64,000 nt of DNA from contig JAADJZ010000009.1 in the NCBI GenBank assembly GCA_011032825.1, forward strand, positions 744,001 through 808,000, read 5' to 3'. The notes under the pieces are model-generated. The model ran no database searches. It was not told where the DNA came from and saw only the letters and a list, made by a program, of their open reading frames with translations. Of the stretch, positions 55,240 to 64,000 are shown one piece after another. Source of the stretch: Massariosphaeria phaeospora (taxonomy: Eukaryota; Ascomycota; Dothideomycetes; Pleosporales). A program made the translations under genes and the position numbers. Numbering within the stretch: position 1 is the stretch's first letter; every line of letters begins with the position of its first letter.

Positions 55240-56520
55240 TTGCCCCACGACGGAGCCAATGATTCGACCTCGGCAGTCGATTATGGAAAGCTACGAATTA
55301 ATGTTGGACATGCTAGAGAAGCGAACACTCCAGCTCAAAGTCACTTGCGAATGTCGCGTATTGTCACCGCGGCGAATGCTACACCCCCTGAAGGTGTCCC
55401 AGGACTTGCGCTCGAGTCAGTCCGGTTCATCATGGATATTGTCCGAACTAGGAGCAGTGTACTTGGAGGGGGAACCACGGGGAACCGGACAAAACGAACT
55501 AAACAACCAAGCTGCAATAGTACTCAGACCGAAGTTTCAACACCTTTACTTGAACACGATGATGCCGTTGTACTATTTGACGAGCTGTGTGGCCCTAGTG
55601 AGACTCCACAGATCCCTTGCTCACCTAGACGGAAACGCAAACATTCGACTTCATCTAACGTCACGACCAAGCCCATGCCGACATTCGCCGACTCGAGTCC
55701 CTCTACTGACAGCCATACACAACCAGAAGGGTACCTTTCGGGAAATGTCGACATGCTCACGAAATTTGTCGACAGCACGATACGTCTTTCAGTTTGCAGT
55801 AGTCTAGCGCGGTCAGCAACAGGTATGAAGGTCAAAACGAAAACCTTCAGCGGATGTTTAGCCGATGTCGCTCCATGTTTATGGCGTCCAGGTTTTCTTA
55901 CGGTAACGACATGAACTACTCAACAAGCTAGTAGTCGATACATGCTAACCATTTAGGAATAGGCTTTGTCCCAAAGAGCTCAATTCTTACCTACAATCGG
56001 GCGCTCTCTAGTTCGCACAGTAGGCTCAAGACCTCTGTCTAGAACAATGCAGGAGAAGTATCAAAGACTCAATGACGGCTCCACCAACGGCGGCCCTAGT
56101 AGTCTTATGCAGAGCCTTCGACCAGATGACGCAATCGACTCCCACCTTTGGATCCATCTGCAGAAGAGCCTTGTGTCAAAAATCTCGATAGGCTCTTTCG
56201 GAGCTTTCTGTCAATCTAGAGCACGACTACCGCCTGACGCCAGTTTCGACGACATGTTGGATGATACTCAGGCAGAGAATGAACGGAGGCCACCTGAGTC
56301 ATCTGGTCAAGCTGATATTCGTGTGAAAGCTATAATTGGAAAGGAAGAAGGACTGCACTCCCATCAATCTCCTGGTCCCAACGGAGACGACGATTTGTTC
56401 ACAGAGAAACTGCTGGGAGAGGAATCTCATTTCGAAATTGATTATGGGGATGGAGAAGAAGATGATGATATCTTACTCTGCCCAATCATAGTATGTAAAG
56501 AAGTACTGAAATCCGCGTGA
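55240..56520 (+). CDS. Doubtful hypothetical gene
   Basis: Two plus-strand frames, 55240-55914 (224 codons) and 55966-56520 (184 codons), have gene-like composition: the first has a basic PRRKRKHS segment and Ser/Thr-rich stretches, the second an acidic end (DYGDGEEDDDILL). A possible intron runs from GTATGA at about 55823 to ATTTAG at 55956, with GCTAACC just before it, but in phase it leads to a stop at 56040-56042 and not into the second frame. A second open frame overlaps the first. It may be one gene, two, or none. Confidence 0.25.
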
Positions 56521-58815
56521 GTGGATCTCTTCTTCAGAAACCCTTGGAGATGAAATTAACGCAAGAACATAGAGGAATCTCCACTATTGCAGCAAGAATG
56601 AATAACTTTAATTATTAGGAGTGGACCATGTAGGACATTAGGGCCCTCAATAGCTGTGTTCTGTCCTTCTACGTCGAGCTGTCGTATCAGACTTCTTTGC
56701 GACACGTGCGTATCTCTCGGGCTCATAATCCTAGGCGCGTTCTTGTCCCGTATGTGCAAGGCTTGGTGGTGTGGTGATATGCCGACTTTTGGAGCACACG
56801 AACAAGAATCACTACGCTCCTATTGAAGTTTGAACTAATACAGGGTGCTGAAGGAAATCAACACGCTTTCGGCAATACTCTCACGGCCCCTTACGGCATT
56901 CACTCCTTTACAGTACCGGCTGCATTGCTCACTCATCCCTTTCGAAGCAAAGGTATTTCGCTAAGATTGCAGATCTACTTTGTGGCCAACCGACCTGGAT
57001 CCTACACATGTCTCCGGTTCCGGGAAACGACAACGTGGATCGGCAGTTGTTGGGGATCTTCGTTAGCTTGGTAGTGTGGAAGAGACTAGCCATAGCAGAG
57101 AAGCTACTAAACTCTAGCATACATACGTCAAACGGAGATTGTGTCTGATAGAGTTTGCCGGCAAATTACACTAGTAGCAGCGTACGTATCTACCCCTACG
57201 AGAAAAGTTGAATCCGAGATCTGATTTTCCACTTGAAGTCAACTCGCTACCTAGCATCAGATCTCCAGCGACACATCATCCCGATTTGTTTTGGTGGAAG
57301 ATCGATATACAAGCATACCTAGGCCAGCCGTGCGTACTCTGCGAACATCAACCTCGAGGACATAGTGGAGGAGGAGTCTGTCCTGTTGACCACCGAGTAA
57401 TAGATTACAACAGTATCTCCACTAACCTTTGTACTTGTGTTTGCACTTGCAAGAGCTGTGTTTCATTTGTATGGTTGTTTGCTATTACAGTTTTCCCATT
57501 GCGACGCTCGGCGTGTTCTGTCGCGATGCTGTGGGTCCACAGGTGGAAAATCTCTGTGCTCTCTTTGGGTCATTCGGGGAACATGCGGCTTAATGCATGA
57601 ACTATTTGCGGAGTTGGCTGGAGCCGCCCATGCACCGAAGATGGCTGTCGATGATCGTCTTCGATTACGCGGTACCACCAAACCGAAAAGCACCACAACC
57701 AATAAGAGATCCTTCGGCCCATGTCAAGACTGTCCAAACCTATCACTTACTAATGCGCTAAAGCAGGACAGATCCGCCGTCAAACATGGACATCCGAAGG
57801 CATTCAACAATAAGAAAGCAATCTTCAGCCGCACTCGACTGGGCTACTGCCCGCATAGTTTCAAAAAGATGGAGGGTCACTCCTTGAACACACTTGGAAT
57901 CGACCAAATAATGGACCCCGTCAAGCTGACTTGATTGATTCTGGACTAAGTCCCGCCTTCTAGATTTCCGCTACGGCACGAGATCTGCGTCCGCGTCCTG
58001 TTACTGCTTGTACTAACTTACTAGTAATTAACAGACTGGCGATGTCTCAACTTCTATAGGTGCACTGAGAGGGAAACAAAACTTTAAATTCATCAAGTCG
58101 CATTGGCACCACAATTTTACTCGGCCTCCTTGATAAAGACAGGGAACTTGCCTCTGGCTAGATCTATCCCTTGCCTCGACCGAGGGGGATGCCGAGATAG
58201 TAGCCATACGAAGCCAACCGCCTACTTAGCTCACGCTGAATTCAAAGAGGCTCCCTCGGTGAAAGTTTGAGCTTGCGCAAACTTCTCCGTAGCCTGGGCT
58301 AGTGAAGGGCCATGGCTAGGGGAGGCGGGTGTGGAGCCGCCATGCGAAGGTCGGCGATGCTGGTGTTTGGATATACAAAAGAAGAACGCCCTGCATCATG
58401 ATGGCATTCATCGATCGAATAATTCTCGAAACCACTAACTTCTTTTTGTTTGTGTTGCATCAGAGGCGCGAATAACCGGAAGTTTGGCGCGCCCTGGTGA
58501 AAAGACTTCGGGAGGACGAACCATCTGCGCAACGCCTCCAATTATCGTCCGGAGTCGATTCGAGTCTCTGGTCGACTATCACACGGTCACGTCGTTTTGC
58601 TTCGAGGGAAACACGACACTGTTGTCGCACAGGTGCGACCACCGACTCATTACCTAGTATACCTGATACAATAGGGCTTCGTAAAGATTGAGGCAAACTA
58701 TCTACCTGTTGCTAAAAACTCCTATACTGTCAAGAGGATTACGTTAGTCGATCTAAATCTGCCAGTTTTGGGCCGTCTATTGGCGATATCTCTTTCATTC
58801 GGCCAATCACCCACC
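56521..58815. other. Intergenic region with repeat copy 5
   Basis: About 2.3 kb. Contains repeat copy 5 at 58650-58745, only 70 bases upstream of the MHYT gene start. Frames at 57208-57934 have no domain and overlapping reading. Confidence 0.5.
58650..58745 (+). repeat. Dispersed 100-bp repeat, copy 5
   Basis: TTACCTAGTATAC, ATACAATAGGGCTTCGTAAA, CTAAAAACTCCTATACTGTC and AAGAGGATTACG in shared order and orientation. It sits inside the likely promoter of the MHYT gene. Confidence 0.85.
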
Positions 58816-61434
58816 ATGGAAGCCGACCTCGCCATCAAGTACCCACTAGGGAGCAGGCCGCATGTTCATTATCTGCCCCATGACATCTTTGTCTCCTATA
58901 TTGTCAGTTTAATTGGTGCTTTCACGACCGTGGAGCTTCTCCATCGAAGAGTTTCTGGGGCAGGGTGGCGGAGCTGGTAAGTACAAGACTTACTCTTTGT
59001 GAGGATGTTCTAACACGGTTTTAGGGTTCAGCTAGCAGCATCCGCAGTTTCGTTCGGCCTTGTCGCCATCTGGTGCATGCATTTCGTAGGAAATCGGGCC
59101 ATCAGACTTGGAGACGGCGAAGAAGAGATCCAGCTATACTATGATTCAGCGTTTACCGCAATTTCCGCCATCCTGCCAATTGTCGTCATCCTCCTAGGGT
59201 TTTCGATTGCGGACCGGTTCTACAAAAGTAGCAGAGGATCAACGACACGCTATATGGCCCTGACGGTTTGCGGTGTATGTGCTGGCGCCGCTGTTACGGG
59301 GATGCATTATCTGGGTAACCAAGGCACGACTAATTATCGGCTTATACCAACTTGGCCCTTTGTCATCGGTGCCTCTTTGATCGCGGTTGGAGCCTGCTGC
59401 ATCTCATTAGGGCTATTCTTCCATTGGAGCGGGCATTGGATGAATAATATATGGCGCAGACTCGTCGTTGCCTGTTTCCTTGCTGTGGCAGTTTCTGGGA
59501 TGCATTGGACTGCTGCCGCAGGTACCACATATGAACTGATTGGCTACCACAAAGGACCAGGTCGAGCAAGAGCTGTCAACTTGATCATCGCCCTCTGTCT
59601 TGTAAGTAATGACGACCTCTTACGTCATGTATATATATTGACATATCTAGTCCGTAGGCGCTTGCGGTGCTTGCTTTGCGCTTGGATTCCTCAAACAGCG
59701 TCATAGGAGGCAGCTTAGGGACAGGGCGCAACAAGTCGTACTCGCTGTGGCTACCTTCGATAAGGAAGGGAGGTTGCTCGTTGATCAAGGGGGATTGTTG
59801 CCGTGCCAGACCATCACAACGCGGTTTCACCAACGTGTAAGCATAGGTAGGCCAAATCAGGCCAAGATCAATAGGACTGACCCGTGTAGACGTTCGACGA
59901 GGAGTTCAATACATCGCACTCCGTCTTCCAATGGCTTTTCCGAGTATCACGTCACTGGAGTGGTATCGTTGATTTGATTCCTTCAATGCGTGATCACCTA
60001 CAGGCTACGGGGTACTTGCAAAGCCAGTCAGCATCTGCAAATGAGAGTCGGGCCTCCTTCGGATCTGAAGACAATTCAGGCTATTCAGTGATCTTTCGGG
60101 AACTCTTCTGCGTCACAGCCCTAGACCTTGCTAGAAGTCTTCACACAAGGCTCCAGGATTTGGGATACCTGTACGAGGAAGTTCTTACCACTGGCACAGC
60201 ATCAAACAACATCATTTGGAAGGATACGGCTAGGAACAAGAACATAATTGCTGCGGATGCTGCGATCTCGCATAAAGATGCCATGCGCAATTCTGTATTT
60301 TTCGGCAGAGGACAACTGCTTATTCTCACCAGAAAAATCGATACAGAAGAATCCAATCGTTTACAAAACATCGGCTACAGATTTGCGAATTTGGATCAGG
60401 TCGGCGAAAACCTGGCTAGCAGCTTGCAGGTGTCTCGCGATGACCTTGGGGGACTAGTTGCGCGCCTTCAGCTATTCTGTGGAAGGGAGGCCTGGGTGCC
60501 TGCGAACGGCACTTATCTAGCCGCGTTCGTGCTCCAACCACTACCTGTCATGAAGGGGTTGAACGTCATTGTGAGCAAGTCGACTCCGGACCGCCTACCC
60601 ATGGTCAAACTCGATTCCCAGGAGCTGAGTCAGCAACATTTGGACTTTCTTGCGACGCTTCACGGGCTGACTCTCGATGATTGCTTGGTGCGCATAGTCC
60701 AAGAATCTAGTTCGCTCACCAACGGAGATATTTGGCTCGAGACGTTCCGTAACAAGATACACGAATTGCTGAACGAACTCCCCGAATCGGCTTTACGACG
60801 ATCCACCTTCTCTGCACAACAACTAGACATCACGAATGGGGTTACTGGGAAGAACCAGAAAATCCGCGCAACTGCCTTCGCATTCTGTGGGATTAAAGAG
60901 GTCTACCACCAATCATTGGCGAGTCCGTCACTGACTTGCGTACCATTATCTTTCTTCCAAACCTTTTTGCGATCGTACCCGGGCTGTCCAGACCATGCCA
61001 TTCTTGCACAAAAGAACTATAGGGAGTTCAGTAACCTTTTTGTTCCGTCATCAAATGATGTGAAGGCATCCTCAGGCAGCTCAAGAGGCGCGTGGCATTC
61101 TTTTTGGCGACCCAACAAATCGCTCTCCCTGTCGGAGACCAGCTTGAACCCCGACTCTAGTTCCGAAAAGGGGCTTGTCAGTGTGGCGCCACTTAGCAGG
61201 ATGGAGTCCGCGAACAACGTGGCTCATCCTTTCGGAGGCATCATGGTTAGCCAGGACGTTGTCATTAACGCGGACAAGAAGTCAAGCTGCCAGATAGAGC
61301 TGAAAAGCTTAGGCCTTCGAACTGAAGCGGGAGTCGCGGACCGGGAGCAACAGACGATGGCAGACATACTCATGTCAATTACTACATCGTTCCGCGATCC
61401 TCACAACATGGTTCCAAGGGAGGGCCGGTGGTAG
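58816..61434 (+). CDS. MHYT-domain membrane sensor-like protein
   Basis: Four exons, 58816-58976, 59025-59601, 59651-59836 and 59890-61434, encode 822 residues with matching phases. The N-terminal 260 residues hold about seven membrane helices. The three MHYT motifs are seen as MHFVGN near residue 72, MHYLGN near 147 and MHWTAA near 213. In bacteria MHYT domains are proposed to bind copper and sense O2, CO or NO, usually joined to GGDEF or kinase domains. The soluble C-terminal part of over 500 residues has no such domain. It begins QQVVLAVATFDKEGRLLVDQ, which could be PAS-like, and ends in a Ser-rich low-complexity region. Fungal relatives are uncharacterised. Identity of the family is firm; a sensory role is inferred. 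Confidence 0.9.
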
Positions 61435-62083
61435 TACAGAGTCGTACTTGCCCTGTACCTTTTTGTAATCATTCGATCTCTCACTTTCATATACCCCTCT
61501 CGTCTCTTTCTCTCGTTCTAGCTGTAGCAGGAGTATCGGGTTTACAGAAAGGGGGGAAGGTTCTGTAATTCGATTGTAATCGCATGTTCGACAGTGGGGA
61601 GATACGTTTAGATGATATGAGACACGCAACAGCATAGCATTTATAGTAATGATTGGATAGTAGTAACGGTGACTGTACGGAGACAATACCTACTATACTG
61701 GATACCATGGGGCTTTGTAAGGTCAACGACAGCCTGTCTACCGAATTCTGGAATCTTCTATACTGTCAAGAGGGTTGCCTAAAATACAAGTTGAAGAGAT
61801 ACTTGTCAGACTCGATTGCATTGTCATGATATGGGGTGCGGAAATTCCGAGTGCGGGAGTTCCGGAAGATTCATGACTTGGCGAAAATACGTCAAGCAAT
61901 CTGGTGCCCCGCGCGTCGTTCTCGTATCCCAACCCACCTGCAGTAAATAATTCACGGATAACCTCCGCCACAACTCGCCCGTTCTTCTGCAGGTGGTCAA
62001 ACACACACTTTCTCGCGGTTTATTCAGCATCTCTGCGCCCAGCATCCTCAATAGAAGGTCACGCCCAGCGGCCCCGCTGCAGC
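61435..62083. other. Intergenic region with repeat copy 6
   Basis: Holds repeat copy 6 (61687-61782), between the MHYT gene end and the CIA1 promoter. Nothing else recognised. Confidence 0.55.
61687..61782 (+). repeat. Dispersed 100-bp repeat, copy 6
   Basis: TACCTACTATACTGGATACC, GGGGCTTTGTAAGG, CTATACTGTCAAGAGGG and TTGCCTAAAA in shared order and orientation. Confidence 0.8.
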
Positions 62084-63349
62084 ATGTCCGGCTCGTTCAC
62101 TCTCCACCCCCTCGCAACGCTATCACCGCCGTCTAGCTCACGAGCCTGGCAATCCGCACCACACCCGAGCCGTCCTCTCGTAGCTACCGCGTGCTCGGAC
62201 CGTACCGTGCGCGTGTACAGCCTGACGTCCTTTACCCTACTGCATTCGATCACCGGTGGCCACAAGCGAAGCGTACGGGCTGTGAGCTGGAAGCCCGGTG
62301 TTCGAGGACAAGACGTTCTGGCAACAGGCAGCTTCGATGCTAGTGCGGGCGTATGGAGGAGAGACGAGCGGGCAGCGGAAGACGATTATACACGATCAGA
62401 CGATAACGAGGTGGATGAAGAGGATGATTACCAGTTTTCGTGTATACTCGATGGTCACGAAAACGAGATAAAGTCGCTATCGTGGTCGCCTTCCGGACAG
62501 TACCTAGCAACATGTTCACGGGACAAATCGGTATGGATATGGGAAGAACTGGAAGACGACAACTTTGAGACGGTAGCTGTGTTGCAAGAGCACGACGGGG
62601 ACGTCAAATGCGTCGCATGGCATCCTGAAGAAGACCTACTGGCTAGCGCAAGCTATGACGATACGGTGCGATTATACAAAGAGGATGCAGACGACTGGGT
62701 GCAGATCGCGCGCATAGACGGGCACACGCAGACTGTGTGGTGGGTGCAGTTCGAGGGAAGTGGGATGCAAGCGAAAGATTTTCGTGCACAGCGAGATGGT
62801 CTCACGGAAGAGCAGTCACATCATATCGAACTCCTCGAACGGTCGGGCCCAAGGCTTGCTACATGCTCGGACGACTGTACGGTACGAGTATGGCGCCGTA
62901 AACCAAGGGAAGGCCAGCAACAATCTACGAACACAGGCATGCCGAGCATCATCCGCTCAATAGCCATTGACGAGGACTGGGTCGAAGACACGGTTCTACC
63001 CCAGCAGCACGATCGGGCTGTATATTCGGTATCGTGGAGTCGCAAGACTGGCTTGATCGCCAGTGCGGGGAGCGATGGCAAGATTGTCGTGTACAAGGAG
63101 CGTTGGAAGGTTCCAATGGCGAACGGAGTCCAAGCCACGGATAATCTAGAAGAGATAGATGGGCATCCATTGACTGAGTGGGTCGTTGCTGCAGAGCTGT
63201 ATTCCGCGCATGATGTCTTTGAGATCAACCATGTGTGCTGGGCTCCGAGGAGTGACCCGGGGACGCGCACTGAGGATGAGGAAGTCGTGGTGAGCACAGG
63301 CGATGACGGCGAGGTCAAAGTCTGGACACTAGACGACAACTCAACGTAG
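62084..63349 (+). CDS. CIA1: Cytosolic iron-sulfur assembly WD40 protein
   Basis: 421 residues from the ATG at 62084 (MSGSFTLHPLATLSPPSSSR), intronless. The frame is open upstream but family members start here. A seven-bladed WD40 propeller is visible: TACSDRTVRVYSL, GGHKRSVRAVSWKP with GSFDASAGVWRR, DGHENEIKSLSWSPSGQYLA with SRDKSVWIWE, EHDGDVKCVAWHPEEDLLAS with YDDTVRLYKE, GHTQTVWWVQF, TCSDDCTVRVWRR, YSVSWSRKTGLIASAGSDGK and a last blade with STGDDGEVKVWTL. Cia1 (animal CIAO1) works with Met18 and Cia2 in the CIA targeting complex to deliver Fe-S clusters to cytosolic and nuclear enzymes. It carries an acidic insert (SDDNEVDEEDD) between blades two and three. Identity is firm. Confidence 0.93.
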   Translation: MSGSFTLHPLATLSPPSSSRAWQSAPHPSRPLVATACSDRTVRVYSLTSFTLLHSITGGHKRSVRAVSWKPGVRGQDVLATGSFDASAGVWRRDERAAEDDYTRSDDNEVDEEDDYQFSCILDGHENEIKSLSWSPSGQYLATCSRDKSVWIWEELEDDNFETVAVLQEHDGDVKCVAWHPEEDLLASASYDDTVRLYKEDADDWVQIARIDGHTQTVWWVQFEGSGMQAKDFRAQRDGLTEEQSHHIELLERSGPRLATCSDDCTVRVWRRKPREGQQQSTNTGMPSIIRSIAIDEDWVEDTVLPQQHDRAVYSVSWSRKTGLIASAGSDGKIVVYKERWKVPMANGVQATDNLEEIDGHPLTEWVVAAELYSAHDVFEINHVCWAPRSDPGTRTEDEEVVVSTGDDGEVKVWTLDDNST

Positions 63350-64000
63350 ACAGGAGAATATATCTATCATCAGAACTGTGTCATGTACTATGTAGTAGAT
63401 AGATAGGAGCCATCCTGGGTCTCCCGAGTGCTCACAGGGATCTCTGCAACAACCTTTCTAAGGGGCTCGTTTGCATTTACCCAGCAACCTCACTGCCATG
63501 AATGAAGCACCTGGGTATAGGAAGAGGAAACCGCACGTGCTCGATGCCGACTATGTATTCGCTGGGCTTCTCTGGGCCGTTGCAGCTTGCGACATGCAAC
63601 GGATGACGCCGGACGCCGCAGCCTCAGCCACACGTCATGCTTGCCAAGACATGAGCTGAATCAGGGAATACCGAAATTTAGGAATTGCGCGCTGTCTCGC
63701 GGGTGTCCTCGCGCGACTGATCACCTGCACGGCTCAGAATCTTGCTCGTGTCCGCCGAGTTATCGCTCCACTGTTGCAATTGGTCTGCTGTTGCATTCAC
63801 AGGTTGTCTGTGCCACTGCGACCCGTTCCTGCTCTGGTGCCCTCACGTCATAGCGCTCACGACACCCACAGCTACCTACTTACGCTGAAGCCCTCACTTA
63901 CCCTTCGCCAACCGCAACCTCGCCCGTCGCGACACCGCGATATTTCTCTTTCTCCTCGCGCCCTCGTGCCGTAACACGTCGACGGCTGCATCCTCCCCCT
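63350..64000. other. Intergenic region at the window end
   Basis: 3' region of CIA1, then C/T-rich sequence from about 63840 to the end that looks like the promoter or leader of a plus-strand gene beyond the window. Frames present have no domain. Confidence 0.4.

Noticed and set aside
55259..55807. 182-codon frame overlapping the doubtful gene
   Set aside because: Competes with the 55240 frame and has no domain; at most one of the two is real.

Overview
This is a stretch of nuclear genome from a filamentous ascomycete (Pezizomycotina; the gene content fits Dothideomycetes, which is an inference). Support comes from many short GT-AG introns of roughly 45-160 bases, a HET-domain gene, F-box genes, a fungal rhodopsin-like membrane protein, a Fot1/pogo-type transposon and a nuclear tRNA-Asn with an intron after the anticodon. 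I reconstructed exon structures by reading both strands. About 22 protein genes are supported; the rest is long intergenic DNA holding small repeats.

Layout. 0.7-11 kb: a SOK1/TCP11 gene, a HET-domain gene, an F-box gene and an eight-exon EamA/DMT transporter. 11-20 kb: mostly gene-poor, with a 134-bp tandem duplication, a membrane-anchored PNGase A-like amidase with a small co-oriented neighbour, and a GC-rich gene desert. 20-28 kb: a mitochondrial FAM210/DUF1279 protein, an F-box gene broken by one in-frame stop, a DUF1761-like membrane protein divergent from a stress-responsive A/B-barrel protein, and tRNA-Asn. 28.6-30.7 kb: a 2136-bp pogo element with perfect 44-bp terminal inverted repeats and a transposase carrying two in-frame TAG codons. 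32-38 kb: a BCP/Dot5-type peroxiredoxin, an amino-acid transporter and a BTB-family gene with one in-frame TAA. 38.7-39.6 kb: a cluster of miniature repeats. 39.6-50 kb: a GPI-anchored PI-PLC-like protein, two conserved unknowns, a rhodopsin-like membrane protein, a small CRIB-like protein and HEM2 (heme synthesis). 52-63.4 kb: a tiny Cys-rich protein, a mitochondrial acyl-CoA thioesterase, a doubtful gene, an MHYT-domain sensor-like protein and CIA1 (cytosolic Fe-S assembly).

The genes are mostly unrelated housekeeping and accessory genes; I see no biosynthetic cluster or defence operon. The most notable signals are non-coding or degenerate: a six-copy repeat of about 100 bp, all copies in one orientation; a second miniature inverted-repeat family with two copies and about 30-bp inverted ends; and four in-frame stop codons in three otherwise open genes, each explicable by one CpA-to-TpA change (the repeat-induced point mutation signature) but not proven to be so.
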